Assembly: GCF_007665395.1 (NCBI RefSeq)
Contig: NZ_VDND01000012.1
Location: forward strand, 62,001 to 126,000
Length of the DNA: 64,000 nucleotides
Source: Pseudomonas oryzihabitans
GTDB lineage: Bacteria > Pseudomonadota > Gammaproteobacteria > Pseudomonadales > Pseudomonadaceae
Direction: 5' to 3'
Below the pieces are notes generated by a model that did no database searches, was not told the DNA's origin, and saw only the letters and a list, made by a program, of their open reading frames with translations. Positions 51,978-60,159 of the stretch are shown piece by piece. The position numbers and the translations under genes are program-made. The stretch's first letter is position 1, and every line of letters begins with the position of its first letter.

Positions 51978-52868
51978 TCAGCCTTGCAACAAGACCCGCG
52001 CCGCTTTCCCAAACCCTTCCACCACCTCCTGCAACGGCCCGAGAAAGCGCGGGTGGATCAGCCATAGCTGGATTTCCGGCTTGAAGTCCTTCAGTGGAAT
52101 GGCCGCCAGCCGCTCGCGGTGGACGCTGCGCGCCAGCAGTGGCGCCGGGACCAGGCCGAGGCCCTGGCCGTCCGCCACCAGGCCGAGCTGCAGCTCGGTG
52201 CCGTAGGTTTCCAGGTTGATGCGCAGCGCCTGGCCCTGGTCGGCCAAGGTGCGCTGCAGGCTGGCGCGGAAGCCGCAGCCGTCGGGGTTGAGCACCCAGC
52301 CCTGCCCCTGGATATCGGCCAGGCGCTGGGCCCTGGCCGGCGCCTGGTCGCGCGCGCAGACCACCTGCAAGGGCATGGCGCCCAGGGCTTGGGCCTCGAC
52401 GCCGTCGGGAAACACCTTGTTGGCCGGAAACAGCACCAGGGCACCATCCAGCTCGCCGTGCTCGATGCGACTCACCAATACGCTGCCCCAGCCGGTCGCC
52501 ACCTGGGTGCGCAGCTCGGGATAGCGCGCGCGGATCTCGCGTACGGCGTCCAGCAACAGGGCATCGCCCAGGGTCTGGGGCACGCCCAGGCGCAGTACGC
52601 CGGAGGGCGGGGCATCGCCCGCCACCCGCTCGCGCAAGGCGTCCATCTCACGCAGGATGGCGCGGCAATGGCCGTAGACCTCCTGGCCAAGGCGCGTCGG
52701 CTTGAGCGGCTTGGTGTGGCGGTCGAGCAGCTCGACACCGAGATCCTGTTCCAGGCTTTGCAGCCGCCGGGTAATGGCCGGCTGGGTCAGCCCCAGGGAC
52801 TGGGCGGCAGCGTTGAGGGATCCGCTGCGGATCACCGCGACAAAGGCTTCGATATCGTCGGTCTTCAT
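51978..52868 (-). CDS. LysR-family regulator of the sulfur operon (putative)
   Basis: 296 residues from the ATG at 52866-52868 (MKTDDIEAFVAVIRSGS). The winged helix lies at about 15-60 (SGSLNAAAQSLGLTQPAITR), the co-inducer domain from about 88. It is the last gene of the minus-strand sulfur block, 74 bases after the first binding-protein gene, either cotranscribed or from its own promoter. That it governs the block is inferred from position; CysB and other LysR proteins of Pseudomonas do control such genes. Confidence 0.82.
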   Translation of the reverse strand: MKTDDIEAFVAVIRSGSLNAAAQSLGLTQPAITRRLQSLEQDLGVELLDRHTKPLKPTRLGQEVYGHCRAILREMDALRERVAGDAPPSGVLRLGVPQTLGDALLLDAVREIRARYPELRTQVATGWGSVLVSRIEHGELDGALVLFPANKVFPDGVEAQALGAMPLQVVCARDQAPARAQRLADIQGQGWVLNPDGCGFRASLQRTLADQGQALRINLETYGTELQLGLVADGQGLGLVPAPLLARSVHRERLAAIPLKDFKPEIQLWLIHPRFLGPLQEVVEGFGKAARVLLQG

Positions 52869-52942
52869 GAGGAGGCGTCTGACTTTCCGCTGCTGGACAT
52901 GCGCTCCAAGCATAACGCAACGCCTCCTCTCCCGCGCCCTGC

Positions 52943-53902
52943 TCAGCGCTGCGCCGTCTGGGCAGGTGGCGCCAGGCTCTTCGCGAAGCCGTCGTAGAAC
53001 AGGCGGCTGGCGTCATAGCCTTTCACCAGACCCTCGCCGGCGAAGAAGTCGACGGTGCGCTGCGCCTGGGCGATGGCCGTGGGTGTCACTGGTCCGACAC
53101 TGGTGCGCGCCCGGGCGAACCAGGCCTGGGCGATGGCGGCGTCGGCACGGGTGCGCTCTGCCCAGGCGGCGGCGTAGCGGCGGGTGTGTTCGGGATCGGC
53201 ATTGGCCCAGGTACGGGCGCGTTGCAGGCGCTGGAGGAAGTCGGCGATGGCCGAATGCTTGGCGGCGTCGTCCAGGGCACCTTGGCTCGCGACCACGAAG
53301 CTCTGCGCCGGGATCAAGCCCTCGGCGGTGGTGAGCACCCGTGCCCCCTGGCGCTGGGCCTGGGTGACATAGGGCTCCCAGGTGGCGATGGCGTCCACCG
53401 AGCCGCCTTCCAGGGCATGGGCGGCATCCAGGGCATTGAGGTAGCGGAAGGTCACCTGATCGCGCGGTACGCCGGCGCGGTCCAGCGCGGCCAGCGCCAG
53501 TTGCTGGCTCCAGGAGCCTTTCCAGATGGCCACTGTCTTGCCCTTCAGGTCGGCCAGGCGGTGCAGGTTGGAATCACCACGGACCAGGACCGCCACCCCA
53601 TCGAGGCTCTGGCGACTGATGCCGACCACCTTGATCGGCGCGCCCAGGGCGCCGAGGAACAGCGGTGGCGCATCGCCCAGCAGGCCGAGGTCGAGACTGC
53701 CGACATTGAGCGCCTCGGCCACCGGCGAGCCGGCGGTGAATTGCTTCCACTCCAGCTGGTACGGCAGGTCATCCAGGACACCCGCGGCTTCCATCACGGT
53801 GTGGGCGTTATAGCTCTGGTCGCCCACGACGAGGCTGGTGGCCAGCGCCTGGGTGGCGGCCAGCAGGCCGAGGGTCAGGCCGACAAGGGTCTTGCGCAGC
53901 AT
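52943..53902 (-). CDS. Sulfonate-type ABC substrate-binding protein (SsuA-like), copy 1
   Basis: 319 residues. Signal peptide about 1-21 (VGLTLGLLAATQALA). The SsuA-like mature domain includes DLPYQLEWKQFTAGSPVAEA, LNVGSLDLGLLGDAP, TVAIWKGSWSQQL and ATWEPYV. These segments are shared with the second binding protein at 56421-57368, so the two are paralogues. It binds an organosulfur compound (sulfonate or sulfone assumed) in the periplasm. It is the fifth gene of the operon, 14 bases after the SfnB-like gene. No permease or ATPase is present in the operon. Confidence 0.85.
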   Translation of the reverse strand: MLRKTLVGLTLGLLAATQALATSLVVGDQSYNAHTVMEAAGVLDDLPYQLEWKQFTAGSPVAEALNVGSLDLGLLGDAPPLFLGALGAPIKVVGISRQSLDGVAVLVRGDSNLHRLADLKGKTVAIWKGSWSQQLALAALDRAGVPRDQVTFRYLNALDAAHALEGGSVDAIATWEPYVTQAQRQGARVLTTAEGLIPAQSFVVASQGALDDAAKHSAIADFLQRLQRARTWANADPEHTRRYAAAWAERTRADAAIAQAWFARARTSVGPVTPTAIAQAQRTVDFFAGEGLVKGYDASRLFYDGFAKSLAPPAQTAQR

Positions 53903-53916
53903 AGGAAATCCTAGGG

Positions 53917-55098
53917 TCAGGTGTAGGCGAGAATGGCGGGATATTGGCCGTTGACGGCATAGCGGCCGACCTCTAGCACCTTGTAGGCCAGGGGGTCGTG
54001 CAGGCTGTGGGTGCGGACATCGCGCCAGAAGCGGTCCAGACCCAGGCGGTTGTGGGTAGCGCGGGCGCCCAGGGCATCGAACACCCGGGTGGTGACGTCC
54101 AGGGCGGTACGGGCGGCCAGCACCTTGGCGCTGGCCACGGCGATGGCCGTCTCGCCGCGCAGTTCGGCGGTAAAGGCGTCATCGGCCGCCAGCAAGGCAT
54201 CCACCTGGCGCGCGGCGACATCGGCGAGGGCCACGGCGCCCTGCAAGGCGATCCAGAGGTCACCCACCTGGCTCAACACCAGCTGGTCCTCAGTGGCCGT
54301 GACGGCCAGGGAATGCACCCAGGGCCGGGCCTCTTCCTGCAGGTAGCGCCGCGCCTCGCGCAGGGCGCCCTGGGCGGCGCCGAGGTAGTACTGGGTGAAC
54401 GCCGACTGGTTGACCGGGGTGCGGATCACCGCGGCGAAGTCGCCGTCATCCTCCAGGTCGCAGACCTGGGCTTCCTCGGCGCTGGCCCAGACCTCGGCGA
54501 GGGTGAAGCTGCCGCTGTCGCTGCGTGCCACGCCGAAGTGATCCCAGTCGTCGGCATAGGCCAGTCCCGGGCGGTCGGCCGGCAGGGTGACCATCAGCCG
54601 CGCCCCGCTTTCCCGGTCACGGGCGCTGATGGTGAGCCGATCGGCGAAGGCGGCGCCGCTGCAGAAACCCTTGCGCCCGGTCAGCCGATAACCGCCGCCA
54701 GCGACCGGGGTGGCGAGGATGTCGTCATCCCGTGGATTGACCACCCCGGCCAGCCACAGCCGGCCTTCGGCGATCTCCGCCAGCAACCGGTCCCGCCTGG
54801 GCTGGGGCTCGCGACGCAGGTTCACGGTGTTGAGCAGGTGGTAGCCGAAGAGCAACCCCACCGAGCCATCGCCGGCGGCGATCTCGCGCAGCACGCGCAT
54901 GGCCAGCGACCAGGGCTGGCCGGCGCCGCCGAGGCGCGCGGGAATGACCAGGTTGGTCAGGCCGCTGTCCTTGAGTCTGAGCAACTGGGCATCGGGACGA
55001 ATCCGGTCGCGTTCGTCGGCGACCACCCGGGCGGCGAATTCGGCACCGATCTCGCGAGCCAGGGCCAGCCAGCCCTCGGCTTCCTTGGATGTACTCAT
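53917..55098 (-). CDS. SfnB-like flavin enzyme (acyl-CoA dehydrogenase fold)
   Basis: 393 residues, acyl-CoA-dehydrogenase/DszC-like fold: N-terminal helices with RIRPDAQLLRLKDSGLTNLV, the middle sheet with GGGYRLTGRKGFCSGAAFAD, and C-terminal helices ending in FWRDVRTHSLHDPLAYKVLE. Proteins next to LLM monooxygenases with this fold (SfnB, DszC) use reduced flavin to oxidise sulfur compounds rather than acyl-CoA. The exact substrate is not known. It is followed by the first binding-protein gene and begins directly after the LLM gene stop (0-base gap). Confidence 0.82.
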   Translation of the reverse strand: MSTSKEAEGWLALAREIGAEFAARVVADERDRIRPDAQLLRLKDSGLTNLVIPARLGGAGQPWSLAMRVLREIAAGDGSVGLLFGYHLLNTVNLRREPQPRRDRLLAEIAEGRLWLAGVVNPRDDDILATPVAGGGYRLTGRKGFCSGAAFADRLTISARDRESGARLMVTLPADRPGLAYADDWDHFGVARSDSGSFTLAEVWASAEEAQVCDLEDDGDFAAVIRTPVNQSAFTQYYLGAAQGALREARRYLQEEARPWVHSLAVTATEDQLVLSQVGDLWIALQGAVALADVAARQVDALLAADDAFTAELRGETAIAVASAKVLAARTALDVTTRVFDALGARATHNRLGLDRFWRDVRTHSLHDPLAYKVLEVGRYAVNGQYPAILAYT

Positions 55099-56424
55099 CT
55101 AGTCCTCCAGCGGGCCGAGGCCCAGGTGGTCTCTCAGGGTCTCGCCCTGGTACTGGCGCCGGAACAGGCCGCGGCGCTGCAGGTGCGGCACCACGCTCTC
55201 GCTGAATTCGACGAAGGAACCCGGCAGGTAGCCGGGGGAAATCACGAAGCCATCGCACCCGCCCGCTTCGAACAGCTCGGCCAGTTGCTCGGCGATCTGG
55301 GCGCCGGTGCCTACCAGCTGCGGCACCCGCACGCTGGCGGCGTAGCTGCGGCCCAGTTCGGCCAGGGTGGTCCGCGGGCCCAGCGCCAGCAGCTTCTCGC
55401 TGGCGGCCGGCGGCAGGTCGCCGACCGCGGCCACCTCGCCCAACGAGGTATCCAGGGTGAAGCGCGACAGGTCGATATTGAGCTGCGAGCAGAGGGTGAT
55501 CAGCCCCACCTCGGGCTGCGCCAGGGCGTTGTGTCTTTCCTGCTTGGCGCGGGCCTCGGCTTCGCTGCCGCCGATGAAGGGCATCACCGAGGTGAGGATC
55601 TTGCAGCCGTCCGGCGAACGCCCCTGCTCCAGCACCTGGCGGCGCACGTCGTCGCGAAAGGCGCGCATGGCGGCGAGGTTCGGCTGGATGGTGAAGATGG
55701 CCTCGGCCCAGCGCGCGCCGAAGCGGCGCCCGCGACCACTGGAGCCGGCCTGGATCAGTACCGGTCGCCCCTGGGGGCTGCGCGGGATATTGAGCGGACC
55801 CTCCACCCGGAACCAGTCGCCCTGGTGATCCAGGGCGCGAACCTGCGCCGGATCGGCCAGTACGCCCGCCTCGCGATCCAGGCGCAGGGCCTGCGCTCCC
55901 CAGCTGCGCCAGAGCTTGACCGCCACCTCGACGAATTCGTCGGCGCGGTCGTAGCGCAGGTCGTGCTCCAGGTGACGCTCCTTGCCGAACAGCCGACCCT
56001 CACTGTCGTTCATCGAGGTGACGATGTTCCAGGCCGCCCGCCCGCGGGAGAGGTGGTCCAGGGTGGCGAAGGCCCGGGCGACGTGAGCCGGTTCGTAATA
56101 GGTGGTGGAGCGGGTGCAGCCCAGGCCGAGGTGGCGGGTGTGGGCCACCAGGTAGGAGAGCAGCGGCAAGGGGTCGAGCCGGGTGGCATCCTGGGCACCC
56201 AGACGCAGCGCGGTCTCCCGCGAGCCGCCGAGCTGGTCGCCCACGGCCAGGCGGTCGGCGAAGAACAGGAAGTCGAACAGCCCCTCCTCCAACGCCTTGG
56301 CCGCGCGCACGTAGTAGTCGGGGTCGAGGAAGTCGCCCTGGGTCTCGGGATGGCGCCAGACGGCGTGGCTATGGATCACCGGGCCGGCCAGCAGGAAGCC
56401 GGCGAGGTGCAGTTGACGACTCAT
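55099..56424 (-). CDS. NtaA/SnaA/DszA-type FMN-dependent monooxygenase
   Basis: 441 residues, luciferase-like TIM barrel of the NtaA/SnaA/SoxA group. Marks are HSHAVWRHPETQGDF and YYVRAAKALEEGLFDFLFFA near the N terminus, RGRAAWNIVTSMNDSEGRLF in the middle, and PVLIQAGSSGRGRRFGARWA. It uses FMNH2 from a separate reductase, not encoded here. Its ATG overlaps the upstream binding-protein stop by 4 bases. Likely role: oxidative release of sulfite or an intermediate from an organosulfur compound. Confidence 0.86.
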   Translation of the reverse strand: MSRQLHLAGFLLAGPVIHSHAVWRHPETQGDFLDPDYYVRAAKALEEGLFDFLFFADRLAVGDQLGGSRETALRLGAQDATRLDPLPLLSYLVAHTRHLGLGCTRSTTYYEPAHVARAFATLDHLSRGRAAWNIVTSMNDSEGRLFGKERHLEHDLRYDRADEFVEVAVKLWRSWGAQALRLDREAGVLADPAQVRALDHQGDWFRVEGPLNIPRSPQGRPVLIQAGSSGRGRRFGARWAEAIFTIQPNLAAMRAFRDDVRRQVLEQGRSPDGCKILTSVMPFIGGSEAEARAKQERHNALAQPEVGLITLCSQLNIDLSRFTLDTSLGEVAAVGDLPPAASEKLLALGPRTTLAELGRSYAASVRVPQLVGTGAQIAEQLAELFEAGGCDGFVISPGYLPGSFVEFSESVVPHLQRRGLFRRQYQGETLRDHLGLGPLED

Positions 56425-57368
56425 CGGCTGGCCTCCCGGGGCGTCTGCAGATAGCGGTTGAAACTCTGGTCATAGAGCGGCTTGACGTCGTAGCGCTGCG
56501 GCAGCACCCCGGCCTTGACCAGGAAATCGGCGGTCTTCTGACCGTCGCTGAGGGTCTGGGCACTGATCGGCTCGACCCAGGTGGCGTCGCGGCGGAACCA
56601 GCTTTCGGCGATGGCCGGATCGGAGTTGTTGCGCTTGGCCCAGGCCTGGGCATAGACGTCGACGTGATCGCGCGCCCAGCTGCGGGCGCGTTGCAGGCGG
56701 GCGACGAAATCACCGATGGCGGCGCGGTTTTCGTCCAAATGGCCGGTGTTGGCCACCACGTAGACCGGGGCCGGCATCAGGTCCTTGGCGGTGACCAGCA
56801 CCCGCCCGCCCTGGCGCTCCACCATGCTGACGTAAGGTTCCCAGGTGGCGGTGGCGTCCAGGGTGCCCTGGCTCACGGCGGCGACTGCCTCGGTGGGCAT
56901 CAGGTAGCTGTAGTGCGGCGCATCGCTGGGCAGACCGGCCTGTTCCAGCGCCGAATAGACCAGTTGCTGGCTCCAGGAGCCCTTCCAGATGGCCACCCGC
57001 TTGCCGGCGAGATCGGCCACGGTCTTGATCGGCGAATCCTTGCCGACCACGATGGCGGTGCCATCCGGGCGATTGCGGGTCACCGCCACCACCTTGACCG
57101 GGCCACCGCGAGCGGCCAGGGCGATCACCGGGGTGTCGCCGACGATGCCCAGGTCGATGGAGCCGACATTGAGCGCTTCCACCACCGGGCCACCGGCGTT
57201 GAATCTCTTCCACTCGATCTGGTACGGCAGGTCTTTCAATTCACCAGCCTGCTCCAGCAGGGTGCTGCTGTAGTAGAACTGGTCACCGATGGTGAGGGTG
57301 ACCGCCTGGGCCAGGCTGGTGAGGGTACCGGCCAACAGGCCGGCGGCGACTAGCAATCCCTTGTTCAC
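56421..57368 (-). CDS. Sulfonate-type ABC substrate-binding protein (SsuA-like), copy 2
   Basis: 315 residues from a GTG with GAGGAGA 7 bases upstream. Signal peptide about 1-23 (LLVAAGLLAGTLTSLAQA). Shares with copy 1 the segments DLPYQIEWKRF, EALNVGSIDLG, VAIWKGSWSQQL and TWEPYV. It is placed between the SsuD-like and LLM genes. Having two such receptors suggests two ligands or two affinities using one translocator. Confidence 0.86.
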   Translation of the reverse strand: MNKGLLVAAGLLAGTLTSLAQAVTLTIGDQFYYSSTLLEQAGELKDLPYQIEWKRFNAGGPVVEALNVGSIDLGIVGDTPVIALAARGGPVKVVAVTRNRPDGTAIVVGKDSPIKTVADLAGKRVAIWKGSWSQQLVYSALEQAGLPSDAPHYSYLMPTEAVAAVSQGTLDATATWEPYVSMVERQGGRVLVTAKDLMPAPVYVVANTGHLDENRAAIGDFVARLQRARSWARDHVDVYAQAWAKRNNSDPAIAESWFRRDATWVEPISAQTLSDGQKTADFLVKAGVLPQRYDVKPLYDQSFNRYLQTPREASR

Positions 57369-57437
57369 GAAGGCGTCTCCTCGAGGGTATCGGGAGCGCT
57401 CCGTGGGTACGGTCGCGCCGGTGTTGGAATCTGGTGG

Positions 57438-58526
57438 TCAACCGGTGCGCCGGGCACCGGCCAGGCGGGCAGCGACCTTCTCCCGAGTCAGGGGGATCAG
57501 CTCGCGGCCGTATTCGACGGCATCGTTGAGCGGATCGAAGCCGCGGATCAGGAAGCTGTCGACGCCCAGGTCGTAGTAGTCCAGCAAGGCATCGGCCACC
57601 TGTTCGGCGGTACCCACCAGGGCGGTGGAGTTGTGCCCGCCGCCAACCAGGGCGGCGATGCCGGTCCAGAGCCGGCGGTCCACCCGGTCGCCCAGGGCCA
57701 CGGTGTCGCGCAGGCGCTGGGCGCCCACGGCTTCCGGCTTGGCCGGATGCACCGCGCCCTGGGCATCGAGGCGGGCCTTGGCCTGCTGGCGGATGGCTTC
57801 GGCCTTGTCCCAGGCTTCGTCCTCAGTGTCGCCGAGGATCACCCGGAAGGAGACATTGAACTTGGGGGTGCGGCCGTGGCGGGCGGCTTCGGCGCGGACC
57901 GCGGCTATAGTCTCGCGGGTCTGGGCCAGGGATTCGCCCCACAGCGCGAAGACATCGGCATGCTTGCCCGCCACCCGCAGCGCCGCCGGCGAGGAACCGC
58001 CGAAGTAGACCGGCAGACTCGGTTGCTGCAGCGGCTTGATGGCGGAGAAACCGCCTGCCACCCGGTAATGCTCGCCCTGATGGTCGAAGGGCTGGGCGCT
58101 GGTCCACTCCTGGCGCACCACGTCGAGGAATTCCTCGGTGCGGGCATAGCGCTGGTCGTGGTCGAGCCAGTCGCCATCCTTGCGCTGCTCCAGGTCGCTG
58201 CCACCGCTGATGATGTGCACCGCCAGGCGGCCGTCGAGCAGGTGGTCGAGGGTCGCCAGCTTGCGCGCCGCCAGGGTCGGGGCGACGAAGCCGGGCCGAT
58301 GGGCCAGCAGGAATTTGAGCTTTTGCGTCGCCTGGCCCGCCAGGGCGGTGACCAGGAAGCCGTCGGGCTGATCGGACCAGTAGCCGACCAGGATACGGTC
58401 GAAGCCAGCCTGCTCGTGGGCCTGGGCGAAGCGGGTGACATAGCCCTTGTCGAAGATGGGACCGGAGGGGGCGATGATCTCCGAGGTGAGGCGATGGCCG
58501 ATCATGCCGAGGAATTGGACGCTCAT
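57438..58526 (-). CDS. SsuD-like alkanesulfonate monooxygenase (LLM family)
   Basis: 362 residues from the ATG at 58524-58526 (MSVQFLGMIGHRLTSEI), which fits the family better than an upstream in-frame start. The TIM barrel contains KLKFLLAHRPGFVAPTLAAR, LDHLLDGRLAVHIISGGSD, RYARTEEFLDVVRQEW and VYFGGSSPAALRVAGKHADV. SsuD/MsuD enzymes convert alkanesulfonates to aldehyde and sulfite with FMNH2. The flavin reductase SsuE or MsuE is not in the window. It is the first gene of the operon; an AT-rich palindromic region lies 75-98 bases upstream. Confidence 0.86.
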   Translation of the reverse strand: MSVQFLGMIGHRLTSEIIAPSGPIFDKGYVTRFAQAHEQAGFDRILVGYWSDQPDGFLVTALAGQATQKLKFLLAHRPGFVAPTLAARKLATLDHLLDGRLAVHIISGGSDLEQRKDGDWLDHDQRYARTEEFLDVVRQEWTSAQPFDHQGEHYRVAGGFSAIKPLQQPSLPVYFGGSSPAALRVAGKHADVFALWGESLAQTRETIAAVRAEAARHGRTPKFNVSFRVILGDTEDEAWDKAEAIRQQAKARLDAQGAVHPAKPEAVGAQRLRDTVALGDRVDRRLWTGIAALVGGGHNSTALVGTAEQVADALLDYYDLGVDSFLIRGFDPLNDAVEYGRELIPLTREKVAARLAGARRTG

Positions 58527-58600
58527 GGATGGATCCCGTGCCGAGGTGAAGGGGCGCCTTGCGGGAAGGCGTTGGCTGGGGTCCACCTTAGGCAGGCGGG

Positions 58601-58624
58601 GCATAAGAAGGAAATTCCTTATGC
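58601..58624. promoter_or_regulatory. Palindromic putative operator of the SsuD-like operon
   Basis: GCATAAG at 58601-58607 and CTTATGC at 58618-58624 form a 7-bp inverted repeat; inside lies a second symmetry, AAGGAA-A-TTCCTT (58608-58620). The zone is AT-rich against GC-rich surroundings and lies upstream of the first gene of the operon. It may bind a LysR-type protein such as CysB; this is inferred. Confidence 0.5.
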
Positions 58625-58671
58625 GCATATCCTAATGCGAGATTTATTTACTGCGCGCATCTAATGAATTG

Positions 58672-58716
58672 GCAGCCCTGTCGCGGCCATGGCGGTCCGC
58701 CGACGCAGCCGCGATC
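58672..58716. repeat. Degenerate REP fragment
   Basis: TCGCGGCCATGGCGGTCCGC and the following CGACGCAGCCGCGATCAG closely follow the inner part of the REP pair at 46664-46760 (TCGCGGCCATGGCGGTCCGC CGATGCGGCCG). The CTCCTACA end is missing, so it is a truncated or decayed copy. Confidence 0.55.
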
Positions 58717-58734
58717 AGCCAAGCGATCCCAGGG

Positions 58735-59147
58735 CACCGTCGCGTGGAAAACGGCGTGGCCTTTTCCACTGGGGAAGTCTGCTGCGAAGGGCGCCCTCAC
58801 CCCAGCCCTCTCCCAGAGGGAGAGGGGGTGGTCCGCGCGGGTCGATATGCGTTGTCACCCGGCCAAGCCCGGACGTTGGGCTTTGACGGACGCCGTCGCG
58901 TGGAAAGCGGCGTAGCCTTTTCCACTGGGGAAGTTCGCTGCGAAGGGCGCCCTCACCCCAGCCCTCTCCCAGAGGGAGAGTGGGTGGTCCGCGCGGGTCG
59001 ATATACGCTCAAGCCCGGACGTTGGGCTTCGAAGGAAGCCGTAGCCTGGAAAACGGCGCGGCCTTTTCCACTAGGGAAGTTCTCTGCGAAGGGCGCCCTC
59101 ACCCCAGCCCTCTCCACAGGGAAAGGGAGTGGTCCGCGCGAGGGTTG
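58735..59147. repeat. Tandem repeat of about 150 bp with inner palindromes (2.7 copies)
   Basis: GAAGGGCGCCCTCACCCCAG starts at 58786, 58942 and 59088, giving spacings of 156 and 146 bases. Each copy contains CTCTCCCAGAGGGAGAG (a near-perfect palindrome, worn in copy 3), GTGGAAAACGGCG...CCTTTTCCAC as a second hairpin, and GGTCCGCGCGGGTCGATAT in the first two copies. Frames through it give Pro-rich text (RPHPSPLPEGE) found in many bacterial repeats and are not regarded as protein. Confidence 0.85.
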
Positions 59148-59181
59148 AATGCTGCTGTTCCCGGGGCGAAGTCGGTGGCCT

Positions 59182-59262
59182 GTTGGGCTTCGACGATAAG
59201 GCCGCCTCAGCCCAACCTACAGTGCTGTTTCGTAGGTTGGGTTGAGCGCAGCGAAGCCCAAC
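59182..59262. repeat. Large palindrome related to the 132-bp array
   Basis: GTTGGGCTTCG (59182-59192) pairs with CGAAGCCCAAC (59252-59262), and CCCAACCTAC (59211-59220) with GTAGGTTGGG (59232-59241). It is the same sequence family as the array at 46217-46650, here as one copy. It starts 15 bases beyond the ABC permease stop on the minus strand and may end that operon's transcript. Confidence 0.8.
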
Positions 59263-59277
59263 GAAAAGCCTCAGCCC

Positions 59278-60144
59278 CTACCGCTGCATCCCCCACTTCT
59301 TCACCGTCAGCCGCTCCAGGGTGGCGAATACCAGGCCTTCCACCAGCAGGCCGATGATGATCACCGCGGCGAGGCCGGCGAAGACGCGGTCGGTGTAGAG
59401 TTCGTTGCGGTTCTGGAAGATGTACCAGCCGAGGCCGCCCTTGCCGCTGGAGGCGCCGAACACCAGCTCGGCGGCGATCAGGGTGCGCCAGGCGAAGGCC
59501 CAGCCGATCTTCAGGCCCGAGACGATGGCCGGCAGCGCCGCCGGAATGAGGATCAGACCGACGTATCTCAGCCCCCTGAGGCCATAGTTGCGGCCACCCA
59601 TGCGCAGGGTGTCGGAGACGCCGAGAAAGCCCGAATAGGTGTTCAGCGCCATGGGCCAGAGCACCGAGTGCACCAGCACGAAGACCAGGCTGTTCTCACC
59701 CAGGCCGAACCAGAGCAGTGCCAGCGGCAGCAGGGCGATGGCCGGCAGCGGGTTGAACATGGAGGTCAGGGTATCGAGCAGGTCGCGGCCGAACTGGGTG
59801 GAGACGGCCAGGGCGCTCAGCGCCAGGGCCAGGACCACGCCCAGCAGGTAGCCCTTGAGCAAGGTGCCGAGGGAGATGGCCACCTTGGCCGGCAATTCTC
59901 CGGTCACCAGGCCGTCCCAGAAGGCGGCGGCGGTCTGCAGGAAGCTGGGCAGCAGCAGGTCGTTGCCCTGCCAGCGCGCCGCCACTTCCCAGACCAGCAT
60001 GAGGATCGCCAGGATCACCAGCTTGCGTACCCAGGCCTGGCTCCACAGGCGGGTGGCCAGGGGCAGTTCGACCGCCAGCGGCAGGTCGTTTAGGGGCGCG
60101 AGCTCGCGCTGGTATTCGGCCCGCACCGGGGGCTGTCGTGTCAT
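59278..60144 (-). CDS. Sulfonate/taurine-type ABC transporter permease (SsuC/TauC-like)
   Basis: 288 residues, six membrane helices after a cytoplasmic N terminus. The coupling loop is in GGRNYGLRGLRYVGLILIPA, followed by ALPAIVSGLKIGWAFAWRTL, the EAA-like region of the family. It forms the membrane channel with the ATPase gene that precedes it by 15 bases. As the only permease in the sulfur island it may also serve the two extra binding proteins of the other operon. Confidence 0.88.
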   Translation of the reverse strand: MTRQPPVRAEYQRELAPLNDLPLAVELPLATRLWSQAWVRKLVILAILMLVWEVAARWQGNDLLLPSFLQTAAAFWDGLVTGELPAKVAISLGTLLKGYLLGVVLALALSALAVSTQFGRDLLDTLTSMFNPLPAIALLPLALLWFGLGENSLVFVLVHSVLWPMALNTYSGFLGVSDTLRMGGRNYGLRGLRYVGLILIPAALPAIVSGLKIGWAFAWRTLIAAELVFGASSGKGGLGWYIFQNRNELYTDRVFAGLAAVIIIGLLVEGLVFATLERLTVKKWGMQR

Positions 60145-60159
60145 GGGTCTACCTCAGGA

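Noticed and set aside
58669..59148. A 159-codon frame with repeated RPHPSPLPEGE segments.
   Set aside because: It is read through tandem palindromic DNA repeats; this Pro-rich text is a known by-product of such repeats in many genomes, and no ribosome-binding site is seen.
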